From Rhizobium sophoriradicis (GTDB taxonomy: Bacteria; Pseudomonadota; Alphaproteobacteria; Rhizobiales; Rhizobiaceae): a stretch of 64,000 nucleotides of DNA. The stretch covers positions 407,924-471,923 of the forward strand of contig NZ_RQIH01000001.1 in assembly GCF_003939025.1 (NCBI RefSeq), written 5' to 3'. The position numbers and the translations under genes are program-made. The notes beneath the pieces were generated by a model. It made no database searches and had not been told where the DNA came from. It was given only the letters and a program-made list of their open reading frames with translations. The first letter of the stretch is position 1; every line of letters begins with the position of its first letter. Positions 18,405 through 26,475 of the stretch are shown here, piece after piece.

Positions 18405-19319
18405 TCACGATCGGCGGACCAGCCATTTCTTCGCGACACGGCAGGCCATCGTATAGGCCGGATCGAAGACATTGCCGACATCATAACGCACCACCTGGCC
18501 CAGCAGATGGCTTGCCGCCGTTCTGTCGAGGCCGTAATCCGAGGCCAGCCAATTCAGCATCTCACTGGTGGCATGCTGAAGCGCCTGATCGAGGGGCCGG
18601 CCATTGCCGATGGTGAAGATGTCTTCGGCGGTTTCTCCGCGCGGCCAGACCAGTCCGGCCTTCTTTTCCACCGTCAGCCGAACCGTGACTTCGAAAGTCG
18701 TCTCGACGCCGGTGCCGACGATCTCACCATCGCCCTGCACGGCATGGCAATCGCCGAGAAAGAACAGCGCGCCTGGAGCCGATACCGGAAAACGAACGGT
18801 CGTGCCGGGGCCGAACAGGCGATAATCCATGTTGCCGCCATATTCGCCGCTGGTCGCCGTCGAGATCGCCTGACCGAGGCTGGGCGCCACGCCGAAACAG
18901 CCGATCATCGGGGCAAGCGGCAGAACGAAATTTTCGAGGCCGGCGACCGGCTCGGATAGCCGGACGGTCAGCGCTTCGCGGTCGATGGCCCAAATCGCCA
19001 TGTCCCGCGGCGGCAGGTCGCGAGCCGTTTCCGGATCGATAACGTTGGCCGCGACGATGCTTCGGGTAAAGCCGGTACCCCTGGTCGGAAGCATGCTGAC
19101 GATCTCGACCTTCAGCGCATCTCCGGGTTCGGCGCCATCCACGAAGATCGGGCCGTTCATCGGGTTCGGACCGGATGTCCGCCGGATGCCGTCCTTGTCA
19201 AAGCCGATGGCGTCGAGCGTCTCGGTGACGACGGTATCGCCGTCGGCGATATGCAGCGCCGGCGGAAGTGAACCGAGAACATTGTGAAAGCGCGTCGGAA
19301 GGAAGCGGTGAGTGGTCAT
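18405..19319 (-). CDS. Acetamidase/formamidase family amidohydrolase
   Basis: The 304-residue product matches FmdA/AmdA: DGDTVVTETLDAIGFD, NPMNGPIFVDGAEPGDALKVEI, a central MIGCFGVAP, GEYGGNMDYRLFGPGTTVRFPV, and GALFFLGDCHAVQGDGEIVGTGVET with the metal-site Asp-Cys-His. The family hydrolyses small amides to acid plus ammonia or amine. It converges on the second iminopeptidase gene with only 11 bases between stops. Given the LuxR-solo locus, a role in breaking down an imported plant amide is an attractive inference; it has its own promoter. Confidence 0.85.
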   Translation of the reverse strand: MTTHRFLPTRFHNVLGSLPPALHIADGDTVVTETLDAIGFDKDGIRRTSGPNPMNGPIFVDGAEPGDALKVEIVSMLPTRGTGFTRSIVAANVIDPETARDLPPRDMAIWAIDREALTVRLSEPVAGLENFVLPLAPMIGCFGVAPSLGQAISTATSGEYGGNMDYRLFGPGTTVRFPVSAPGALFFLGDCHAVQGDGEIVGTGVETTFEVTVRLTVEKKAGLVWPRGETAEDIFTIGNGRPLDQALQHATSEMLNWLASDYGLDRTAASHLLGQVVRYDVGNVFDPAYTMACRVAKKWLVRRS

Positions 19320-19464
19320 GAGAATACAGCTCTCGCTCGTTTTCGAATGCTAGGGCCGCGGCTGGTCTGCGCGGCGGAGAGTCCAGACTAGATCAGAGAT
19401 TACCTGGGAAGCCAACACGCCCGAGGCATGCGATCTGACTTGCCTTGCATCCTCCGAATACTAT

Positions 19465-19484
19465 ATGTAGGTATGTACCTACAT
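19465..19484. promoter_or_regulatory. Antitoxin operator: perfect 9-bp inverted repeat
   Basis: ATGTAGGTATGTACCTACAT has 9-bp arms around a 2-base centre and ends 11 bases before the antitoxin ATG. Phd/YefM antitoxins autoregulate by binding such palindromes (often with GTAC cores), so this is very likely the vapBC/phd operator. Confidence 0.7.
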
Positions 19485-19495
19485 GGAGATGCGTG

Positions 19496-19750
19496 ATGAA
19501 CGTGACAAGTCTTTCCAGCCGCGAACTCAATCACGACGTGAGCAGGGCAAAGAAGGCGGCGCAAAATGGTCCTGTCATCATTACGGATCGTGGCAAGCCA
19601 TCTCACGTGTTGATGACCTATGACGAATTCGAGCGCCTCACCGGCAAGCGCCGCAGCCTGGTCGATGCTCTCTTCATGCCGGGTTTGTCAGATATCGACT
19701 TCGACCCGCCTCGTGTTGAGATCGCCCCGCGCGGGGTCGATCTGTCTTGA
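19496..19750 (+). CDS. Type II antitoxin, Phd/YefM family
   Basis: The 84-residue product reads MNVTSLSSRELNHDVSRAKKAAQNGPVIITDRGKPSHVLMTYDEFERLTG, the standard Phd/YefM DNA-binding fold, followed by a flexible toxin-wrapping tail ending DFDPPRVEIAPRGVDLS. GGAG lies 8 bases upstream. Its TGA overlaps the TTG start of the PIN toxin. Confidence 0.9.
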   Translation: MNVTSLSSRELNHDVSRAKKAAQNGPVIITDRGKPSHVLMTYDEFERLTGKRRSLVDALFMPGLSDIDFDPPRVEIAPRGVDLS

Positions 19751-20169
19751 AATATTTGTTGGATACCAATGTTGTTTCCGAATTGCGTAAGGTCGGAGAC
19801 GGCAAGGCAGATGCCAATGTGGTCGCATGGGCCGGGGCGCAAGACACCGCGAGCTTATGCATCTCCGCCATCACGATCCTGGAGCTGGAACGGGGGATAC
19901 TCGGCGTGCAGCGCCGTGATGCGGCGCAGGGGGCTCGCCTGCGTGCATGGCTGGAAAATCAGGTGCGGCCCGCATTCGCCGGCCGTATCCTGCCGGTCGA
20001 TGATGCGATCGCCACACGCTGCGCGCATCTGCATATTCCGGATCGGCGCAATGAAGTGGATTCTCTGATTGCCGCAACCGCCCTGGTTCTCGGCCTGACC
20101 GTGGTTACGCGTAATATTAGGGATTTCGAAGGCGCGGGCGTTGCCGTGCTGGATCCGTGGCAGGGCTGA
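19747..20169 (+). CDS. vapC: VapC-type PIN-domain toxin ribonuclease
   Basis: The 140-residue product shows PIN-domain acids: D6 (LLDTNVVSELRK), Glu in ITILELERGI, and the C-terminal pair in NEVDSLIAATALVLGLTVVTRNIRDFEGAGV. The TTG start overlaps the antitoxin stop (TTGA), ensuring coupled low translation. VapC toxins cleave tRNA or rRNA. The module is intact and could stabilise the replicon. Confidence 0.9.
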   Translation: MKYLLDTNVVSELRKVGDGKADANVVAWAGAQDTASLCISAITILELERGILGVQRRDAAQGARLRAWLENQVRPAFAGRILPVDDAIATRCAHLHIPDRRNEVDSLIAATALVLGLTVVTRNIRDFEGAGVAVLDPWQG

Positions 20170-20184
20170 TGTCTTTGCGGCCGG

Positions 20185-23100
20185 TCATGGCAGCTGGTGT
20201 ATGGTGACATCAGGAACGACGTGTCGCGCGATCTCGCAGAGATGCCAGTGATGCGTGAGGTAGATGACCTGCCCGACCCTTGCCATTGCGCCGAGCAGGC
20301 GGAAAACCTCTTCGGAGCGGGGATTGTCGAAGCTCTCCATAATGTCGTCGGCGATGAAGGGCACGGGCGGGCGAAGCGCTGCAAATTCCTCATAGCCCGC
20401 CAGCCGAAGCGCGAGATAGAGCTGGAACTGCGTGCCGGTCGACATCGCGTCCGCAAGCTTCGAGCCGCCGTCGCGCGACACGCCGATCAGTATTTCCTTG
20501 TCCCGGTCGGGCTGGGTCGTCAGGCCGGAATAGTTGCCGCCGGTGATCAGGTGAAAGGCTTCCGATGCGCGGTTCATCATCGAGCTGCGGTGTTTTTCGC
20601 GATAGATGCGCAGCGCCTGTTCGGCCGCCAGCGTGCCGGCGCGCAGCGTCAGATGCCGCACGGCCAGTTCCTCGATCTCGAGGAAGATGGTTCGGCGCTT
20701 GGCTTCGATCCGCGCCACCGCATCATCTCCGCCCACGGCCTCGAGCTTCTGCCGCGCCAGCGACACGTCGGAATAGAGAAGCTTGGCCCGCTCGGTGAGA
20801 TCCTCGATCCGGGCGCCAAGCTCCATCGCATCGCGTTCGACGGCATGGGCGTCGATATCGGCAAGGCGGCGTTCGGCTTCGGAAAAACTTGCCGCGCGCA
20901 ACGCCTCGGTGATCTGGCCGCGCAAGGTGACGGCGCGCGCCTCCAGCCGGTCCCGCTCCCGCGCCTGGTTCAGGAATGCTTCGACTGAGGCAAGCGAGTC
21001 CGTGCCGAAATAACCCGTCAGTTCATTCTTGCGGGCATTGTGAACGGCCAGTTCCTCCTCCAGCGCCCGTCGTTTCTCCAAATGTTTGTCGAGATCCGCA
21101 TGCCGGTCTGCCCGAAGCTGAGCCGCATGCCGGGCTGCCTCGTGGCGTTCCACCAGCGCATTGGCCGAGGCGAGCGTATCGGATGCCAACCGGCTGAGGC
21201 CGCAGTCTGCGAGAAGAGCGGCAATATCCCCGCGGAATTGCTCCTGGTCGCGCTCCATCGCGGCAACGCGGCTTGCGAGGTCATCCCGTTCCTTCAGGAT
21301 GGCGGGCAGTGTGCCGAGCGCATCCAGCACGGCCCGGACGGCAGCCAACGAGCCGGCTTTGTCGGCAAACCAGGTTCGCGACAGCGCCTCCGCCCACTCC
21401 CGGTCCCAGGCCGCGACCGCGGCTTCCGCCTCCTGCCGGTCGCGGTCACGTTCCCTGACATCGCGGTCGAGATCGCCGATCGCCTTCTCGTGCGCCTGTC
21501 GCGCCGCCTGTTCGGCTTTGCCGGCGGCTAGCATATCGCTCGCCGCCTGCATCAGCGCGGCGACCGGCAGATCCTCGGCGCCACCATGGCCGGCATCCGC
21601 AAGGCTCGCCGCAAGCGTTGCGGCATGGCTGTCCAGTTCGCAGCGAAGCACTTCTACCGCCTCTTCGGCCCGCTGCAGATCGTCCCAGGCGGCCAGCGCC
21701 GCGGCTCGCTTGGTGCTCCACGCCTCAAGTGCTGCAATGCGCGCCGCAGCTTTGGCGTCATATTCGATTGCCTCGGGCAGGAGACCGCGGATGCGCTCGG
21801 CAAGCACATCATGTTCGGCGCGCGCCTCTCTAAGCAATTCCCTTTGGCGTTCGATCGCTGCCGCCGTTGCCGCTTCGGTCAGGCGGAGCTGACGCAGCTC
21901 GGCAAGTTCCTGCGCGCGTGACAGCCGGCCGGCGGACACGACATCGTCCTGGCGCATCCGCTCCTCGAATGTCCGGGCGGTGGCGGCATTCAAGCTGGCA
22001 AGATGCGCCTGCCAGGCGGCATCGCGTTCGTCGCGCAGCCTCGCGGCCTCGGCATCGTCGATCGAACCGCCGGCGACGAAAGCCGCGATCCGGGCTTCGG
22101 TCAGCGCCTGTTCGGTGCCGAGATCGCGCAGCCGTGCCTCGTGATCGGCAATCCGCTTGTCGATGGAGATCGCCTGGCCACGCCAGGCCTCGGCCTGCCG
22201 AGGCTCCGCCGCGCTCGTCCGCTGCAGAGCGACGGCATCACCTGTCCAGGGCGCAAGCTGTGCGAACTGCTTCTCCTGTATTCGCTTCACCTGGGCGAGT
22301 GCGCGTTCTTCCATGGTGAGCCGCACCGCAAGGTCAGATCCCGTCAGCCGGCCAAGGGCGGCCTCGACGCGGCCGAGACGCGCGGGATCGACGACCGCGG
22401 CTCCGTTTTGCGAGCCGCCTTCCTTGTTCAGCCTTTCGAAATTCTCGCGCGCTCGCACCAGTTCGCGGCCTGCGGCAGCCAGGTTGGCCTCGACGCCGGA
22501 ACGTCGCTCGATGAGATCGCGGATGATGCCGATCAGCGAGGCGGGCAGCAGCAGCGCCTCGGGCGTCGTATGGCCAGGCTGTTCGAGATCGGCCAGCAGC
22601 CGCACCAGCTCGCCTTCCTGTTCGGCCAGCGCCAGCCGGCGCTTCGGCAGGTCGCTCTCAGCCGCGAGATAGCGCGCCCGACCCTGATCCAGCATGTCCA
22701 TATGCGCAGCGATCGCCAGCGCCTTGTCGTCGATCGTGATCGCCTCGATCTCGTCGGCAAGCTGGCGCAGCGTGCGGTCGGCGGTTTCGACAAGCGCCTG
22801 CAGCCGCGTCTCGTCGCGGAAAAGCTGCGGCAGCAGTGTGAACCATTCGGCCGGCGGCCGCGGCAGGTCGCCCATGCCGGCTGCATCGGCGTCCAGCCGC
22901 CGGAGTTCCAGCGCCGCCGGCAGGGCGCTGAGAAGACGCGTCAGCTCCTGGTGCCGGGCCTTGGCCTCGGCCAGTTCCCGCGTCGTCGCGGCATAGGCGG
23001 CGTCGGCCTGCTCGTGGGTCGACTTCAGGCCCGAATAGGTGGAGGCAAGCGTGTCGATGGCATTGCGCTCGGCCTTCAGCGCTTCGAGCGAGCGTTTGAG

Positions 23101-23658
23101 TTCCGCCAGTTTCGTGCTCGACGACCGCTTCCTGTAGATTCCATTGGCTTCGTCGACGGCCGTCACCAGCGAACGGCTGAGGCCCGCGAGGCCCGAGCTT
23201 GCCGAGAACAGCAACTCGCCGAGCTCGCCCTTGCTTTGGATGATGGCGTTGCCGCCTTCCTTGAGCGACTGGTCGTCGAGCGAGAACATGGTGCGATAGG
23301 CCTCGCGGCCGACGCCGCCGAGCGCGCCGGCGAGCAGCGCCTCGTTCACAGCCTGTCCCCGATCATCGACGAGGCTGCCGGTCCGCAATTTGAGCCGCGC
23401 CAGCTCGTGCTCCGCGCCACCGAATTCCAGCCGCGCACCGACCTTCATCGTATTGTAGGGATGCAGGAAATTGTAGGTACTGCGCTCGCCTATGCCGTAG
23501 AGCAGATCGAGGTAGGCGGCGAAGGTGGTCGACTTCCCCGCTTCGTTGAGGCCATAGACGATGTGCAGATCGGGCGAACCCGGTCGGACCGGGCCGAAGT
23601 CGATCGAGTGGTCGGTGAACTTGCCATAACGGATGAGGTCGAGACGGCGCAGGCGCAT
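20185..23658 (-). CDS. AAA-family ATPase with long coiled coils, YhaN/SbcC-like
   Basis: The 1157-residue product has an N-terminal Walker A (VYGLNEAGKSTTFAAYLDLLYG) typical of YhaN, with RMLR-like opening MRLRRLDLIRYGKFTDHSI, about 800 residues of Glu/Arg/Ala-rich coiled coil, and a C-terminal ATPase half with LSTGTQFQLY-like signature (DAMSTGTQFQLYLALRLAGYEEF) and Walker B PFIADDIMESFD. This is an SMC/Rad50-type architecture for DNA end processing. Its ATG overlaps the stop of the nuclease gene, so the two form a YhaO-YhaN (SbcD-SbcC-like) complex. Confidence 0.87.
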   Translation of the reverse strand: MRLRRLDLIRYGKFTDHSIDFGPVRPGSPDLHIVYGLNEAGKSTTFAAYLDLLYGIGERSTYNFLHPYNTMKVGARLEFGGAEHELARLKLRTGSLVDDRGQAVNEALLAGALGGVGREAYRTMFSLDDQSLKEGGNAIIQSKGELGELLFSASSGLAGLSRSLVTAVDEANGIYRKRSSSTKLAELKRSLEALKAERNAIDTLASTYSGLKSTHEQADAAYAATTRELAEAKARHQELTRLLSALPAALELRRLDADAAGMGDLPRPPAEWFTLLPQLFRDETRLQALVETADRTLRQLADEIEAITIDDKALAIAAHMDMLDQGRARYLAAESDLPKRRLALAEQEGELVRLLADLEQPGHTTPEALLLPASLIGIIRDLIERRSGVEANLAAAGRELVRARENFERLNKEGGSQNGAAVVDPARLGRVEAALGRLTGSDLAVRLTMEERALAQVKRIQEKQFAQLAPWTGDAVALQRTSAAEPRQAEAWRGQAISIDKRIADHEARLRDLGTEQALTEARIAAFVAGGSIDDAEAARLRDERDAAWQAHLASLNAATARTFEERMRQDDVVSAGRLSRAQELAELRQLRLTEAATAAAIERQRELLREARAEHDVLAERIRGLLPEAIEYDAKAAARIAALEAWSTKRAAALAAWDDLQRAEEAVEVLRCELDSHAATLAASLADAGHGGAEDLPVAALMQAASDMLAAGKAEQAARQAHEKAIGDLDRDVRERDRDRQEAEAAVAAWDREWAEALSRTWFADKAGSLAAVRAVLDALGTLPAILKERDDLASRVAAMERDQEQFRGDIAALLADCGLSRLASDTLASANALVERHEAARHAAQLRADRHADLDKHLEKRRALEEELAVHNARKNELTGYFGTDSLASVEAFLNQARERDRLEARAVTLRGQITEALRAASFSEAERRLADIDAHAVERDAMELGARIEDLTERAKLLYSDVSLARQKLEAVGGDDAVARIEAKRRTIFLEIEELAVRHLTLRAGTLAAEQALRIYREKHRSSMMNRASEAFHLITGGNYSGLTTQPDRDKEILIGVSRDGGSKLADAMSTGTQFQLYLALRLAGYEEFAALRPPVPFIADDIMESFDNPRSEEVFRLLGAMARVGQVIYLTHHWHLCEIARHVVPDVTIHQLP

Positions 23659-24926
23659 CAGCTGTCTCCCCGCTCCGCGGCCTTCATCCGGGCGGTGATG
23701 TCCTCGGCGCCGTCGGCGAGAAGGCTGTCGATGAAGCATTCGAAACCCGCCTCGTCATGGCCGGCAAAGGCCCGGCTCTCGGGCGGCAGGTCGGCGAGCA
23801 GGTCCCTGACCATCTCCCTTACATCGTCGCGAAAGCCGCTGCGGGCGATGACCTCGTCCCGCATCAGCGCGCCGAGTTCAATGACGGGATCGGCGGCGGA
23901 CTCGGCTGCGAGGATCGAGGGCGCTTCGAAGGCGAGTTCGAGCTTCTCGATCCAGGTCCGGCCGATCCGGTCACTGCGCTGCTCGGCTTCCGCCTGCATG
24001 AGGTCGACATCGCGGCGAAGCTGCCAGGAGAGCGGCGTGCGGCCGGAAAGCCTGAGGCGCGTGACGAGATGTGGCGAGGCCGTATGGTCGCGCTGCCCCG
24101 CAAGTGCCGCTTCGATCGCCATGGCCGCATCACGCCAATCATCGACACCCGTGAGGTCGACATCGACGCGCTCGAACTGCGCGATGCTGGTGCGCCGCTC
24201 CTCGACCGTCACCGTCCGGTCATCCGCCACGGTCACCAGCGACACGGTCTTGACGCCCGACTCGTTGATGTCGCGGCCCTGCGGCATGCCCGGCATGATG
24301 ATCGTCGCCGTGCCGGGATACTGGCTCCGCTGATGAAGATGCCCGAGCGCCCAGTAGTCGAATCCCGAGGCGTGAAGGTCGAGCACGTTGCAGGGCGCAT
24401 AGACGTCATGGCCGGCGGATCCGGCAAGGCTCGTATGCATGATGCCGATATTGACCGCTCCCGCCACCGGCGGCTTGTACTTCGGCAGAAGCGGGTCCGG
24501 CGCTTGCGGCTTGGCAAAGCTCAGACCGTGGATCGCGATCGACAGGCTGCCTTTCGTCGCCTCCACGGTCTCGGCGTGGCCGCCGAAGATCTTCACCGTA
24601 TCGGGCATCACCAGCTCCCTGGCGATCCTCGACATCGCATCGTGATTGCCGCGAATCTTGAAGACGCAGATCCCCGCCCGGTGCAGCCGTTCCAGCTGGC
24701 TAGCCAGGAAGCGCGCCGTCTTCATCGACGTCTGCTCCCCGTCATAGAGATCGCCGGCGATAACGAGTGCATCGACCTGCTCCTCGAGGCAAAGGTCGAC
24801 GATCACGATCAGCGCCTGCCGGCTGGCGTCACTCACGAGATCGGCCAGCTCGGCGTTGCGAAGCGCCAGCGACCGAAGCGGAGAGTCGAGATGGAGATCG
24901 GCAGTGTGGACGAAACGATAAGCCAT
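23658..24926 (-). CDS. DNA repair exonuclease, YhaO/SbcD-like metallophosphoesterase
   Basis: The 422-residue product carries the calcineurin-like phosphoesterase motifs in order: FVHTADLHLDSPL (D-x-H), VIAGDLYDGEQ (GD-x-x-D), KIRGNHDAMSR (GNHD), then IMHTSL and WALGHLHQRSQ (GHxH). These bind two metals for Mre11/SbcD-type nuclease activity. A C-terminal capping domain (about 290-420) follows. The stop overlaps the ATG of the coiled-coil ATPase, its expected partner. Confidence 0.9.
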   Translation of the reverse strand: MAYRFVHTADLHLDSPLRSLALRNAELADLVSDASRQALIVIVDLCLEEQVDALVIAGDLYDGEQTSMKTARFLASQLERLHRAGICVFKIRGNHDAMSRIARELVMPDTVKIFGGHAETVEATKGSLSIAIHGLSFAKPQAPDPLLPKYKPPVAGAVNIGIMHTSLAGSAGHDVYAPCNVLDLHASGFDYWALGHLHQRSQYPGTATIIMPGMPQGRDINESGVKTVSLVTVADDRTVTVEERRTSIAQFERVDVDLTGVDDWRDAAMAIEAALAGQRDHTASPHLVTRLRLSGRTPLSWQLRRDVDLMQAEAEQRSDRIGRTWIEKLELAFEAPSILAAESAADPVIELGALMRDEVIARSGFRDDVREMVRDLLADLPPESRAFAGHDEAGFECFIDSLLADGAEDITARMKAAERGDS

Positions 24927-25297
24927 GAATGCAGAAATCGCGTTGCGACAGGATGATGAGCCGGTGCCGTCGGACCGATGAACGCGCGGTCGCTGTCACC
25001 TGGCCGTGAGCGAGAGAATATGGAGCACGCGTCCAAGGGGCGCGAGCGAAATGGGCCGGTAAAGCCCGCCCATCCACAATCAATGTTGGGCGACCGGCGC
25101 CGCTACGGCCGCCGGCGCACGCACCGGTTCGCCCACCCGATGGCCCGCATGGTTGGCATTGGTTGATATGACCGGAGATTGCGCGCCTATTCGTGCGGCG
25201 CGCGAAGGGGCGCATCGAATAGCTGGCGCCTGGACCTCATTGCCGTCCCTTAGCTGCAGAATCCTGGCTTCCGGTTCCTTTCTCACAGCCACGAAGT
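24927..25297. other. 371-base gap without a convincing gene
   Basis: The interval lies between the start of the nuclease gene and the end of the SorC-type regulator, both on the minus strand, so it should contain the nuclease promoter. Open frames here are short, low-complexity and unlike proteins. An inverted repeat CTATTCG (25187-25193) / CGAATAG (25216-25222) with GC-rich flanks may be a terminator of upstream transcripts. I see no conserved RNA motif. Confidence 0.4.
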
Positions 25298-26269
25298 CTA
25301 GTCATCCCTAGCAACGCTCGCGGATTTTGGTCCCTGCTTGCCGAGAAGCCAAACTGCGCTATCGGCGTCGGTGATAATGGCCGTGGCGAGGCCGGCCGTA
25401 AGACAGGCCGACAAAATTTTCCGCTTGTGATCGCCTCCGGAGGCGAGCAGGCGGTTCGGAACCCGGCGATAGTCGGTAAGCTCGGGGGAGATGACCTGGC
25501 GGTTCAGCCGATGATCTATTTCGCGGCCTTCCGCATCCAGATATCGCCCGAGCAGGTCGCCGACTGCGCCGGCGTTGGTCAGTTCACCAATATCGGTTCC
25601 CGTCGGCAGCCCGTATCGAACCTGCAACGATTCCGACGATACATCGCCGACGCTCAGGATTGATATGTCCACTGCCGTGGCCTCGCGGAGCAAACTCTGG
25701 AACACCGTCTGCGCGACGATCGTATCTCTGGAGCCCGGATCATCAGCATAAATCGGCGCCGCAAGATAATGGCACTGAGCGTTCAACACCTTGGCAAAGC
25801 GCCGAACGATCTCGAATGTGTTGATCTCCGATCCACGGGTCAGCCCTCCCATCATCGAGCGAACCTTGATGCCGGGCGCATTGGCTGCCGCCATGTGCTG
25901 TACCGTCTCCCGCAAGGTCGCGCCCCAGCCGACGCCGAGCGAGGAGGGGTCGCTCGCCTGGATCAGCCGCTCGAGAAACATCGCGGCGGCGCGGCCGATC
26001 ACGACCGGCATCTGGGACTTGTCGACAGGGGTAGGGACGATCACCACGTCGCGAAGACCAAACCGGTTGCGCAACTCGGCTTCAAGTTCGACATTCTCCG
26101 CCAGCGGCGAGTTGAAACTGATCCGGACGATGCCTTGGTCCAGCGCCGCGGCAAGCAGTTCGTTCACCCGGCGCCGGGTCAGAAGCATCCGCTCGGCAAT
26201 CTGCGCCTGGGTCAGGCCTTCGACGTGATAGAGCCACGAAGCCCTCACCATGAGCTGTTGATTGGACAA
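25298..26269 (-). CDS. SorC/DeoR-family sugar-binding transcriptional regulator (first)
   Basis: The 323-residue product has an N-terminal helix-turn-helix (YHVEGLTQAQIAERMLLTRRRVNELL) and a sugar-phosphate-binding domain with VIGRAAAMFLERLI, LGVGWGATLRETVQ and a C-terminal NRLLASGGDHKRKILSACLTAGLATAIITD, characteristic of SorC regulators that sense phosphorylated sugars. TTG 26269 is chosen because AGAGGA lies 7 bases upstream; ATG 26251 has no ribosome site. It is divergent from the family-5 ABC operon and is its probable repressor; the effector is likely a sugar phosphate made by the diesterase at 32017. Confidence 0.86.
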   Translation of the reverse strand: MSNQQLMVRASWLYHVEGLTQAQIAERMLLTRRRVNELLAAALDQGIVRISFNSPLAENVELEAELRNRFGLRDVVIVPTPVDKSQMPVVIGRAAAMFLERLIQASDPSSLGVGWGATLRETVQHMAAANAPGIKVRSMMGGLTRGSEINTFEIVRRFAKVLNAQCHYLAAPIYADDPGSRDTIVAQTVFQSLLREATAVDISILSVGDVSSESLQVRYGLPTGTDIGELTNAGAVGDLLGRYLDAEGREIDHRLNRQVISPELTDYRRVPNRLLASGGDHKRKILSACLTAGLATAIITDADSAVWLLGKQGPKSASVARDD

Positions 26270-26282
26270 ATTACAATCCTCT

Positions 26283-26308
26283 CAAATGTCACATGAGCGT
26301 AACATTTG
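26283..26308. promoter_or_regulatory. Candidate SorC-type operator
   Basis: CAAATGT (26283-26289) and ACATTTG (26302-26308) are perfect inverted arms 12 bases apart. A direct repeat GTAAC-N4-GTAAC overlaps the right arm (26299-26312). The site is just before the TTG of the regulator and about 170 bases upstream of the ABC operon, suitable for autoregulation and divergent control. Confidence 0.5.
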
Positions 26309-26475
26309 TAACCTAGAGCTACGCGAAGTCGGCGGCGCGGTAAAGGGGCTTCAACAACGCTTAGCCTGCCGGCGAAAATTCGTCTGTCGATTTAACGCCA
26401 CGCCCAAGCGGCGGCCTTCCGCCCGGCGAAGGCGCGGCTTGCCGGTTTTGACCATTGTTTCAACAGGAGAGACCC

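Noticed and set aside
22003..24333. Long open frame (776 codons) on the plus strand opposite the YhaN/YhaO genes
   Set aside because: It is antisense to two strongly supported genes, is Arg/Gly/Ala-rich as expected from GC-rich third positions, and has no recognisable domain or ribosome site.
24927..25297. Possible small RNA or small gene in the 371-base gap
   Set aside because: No conserved structure, promoter-terminator pair or coding signal that I could support.
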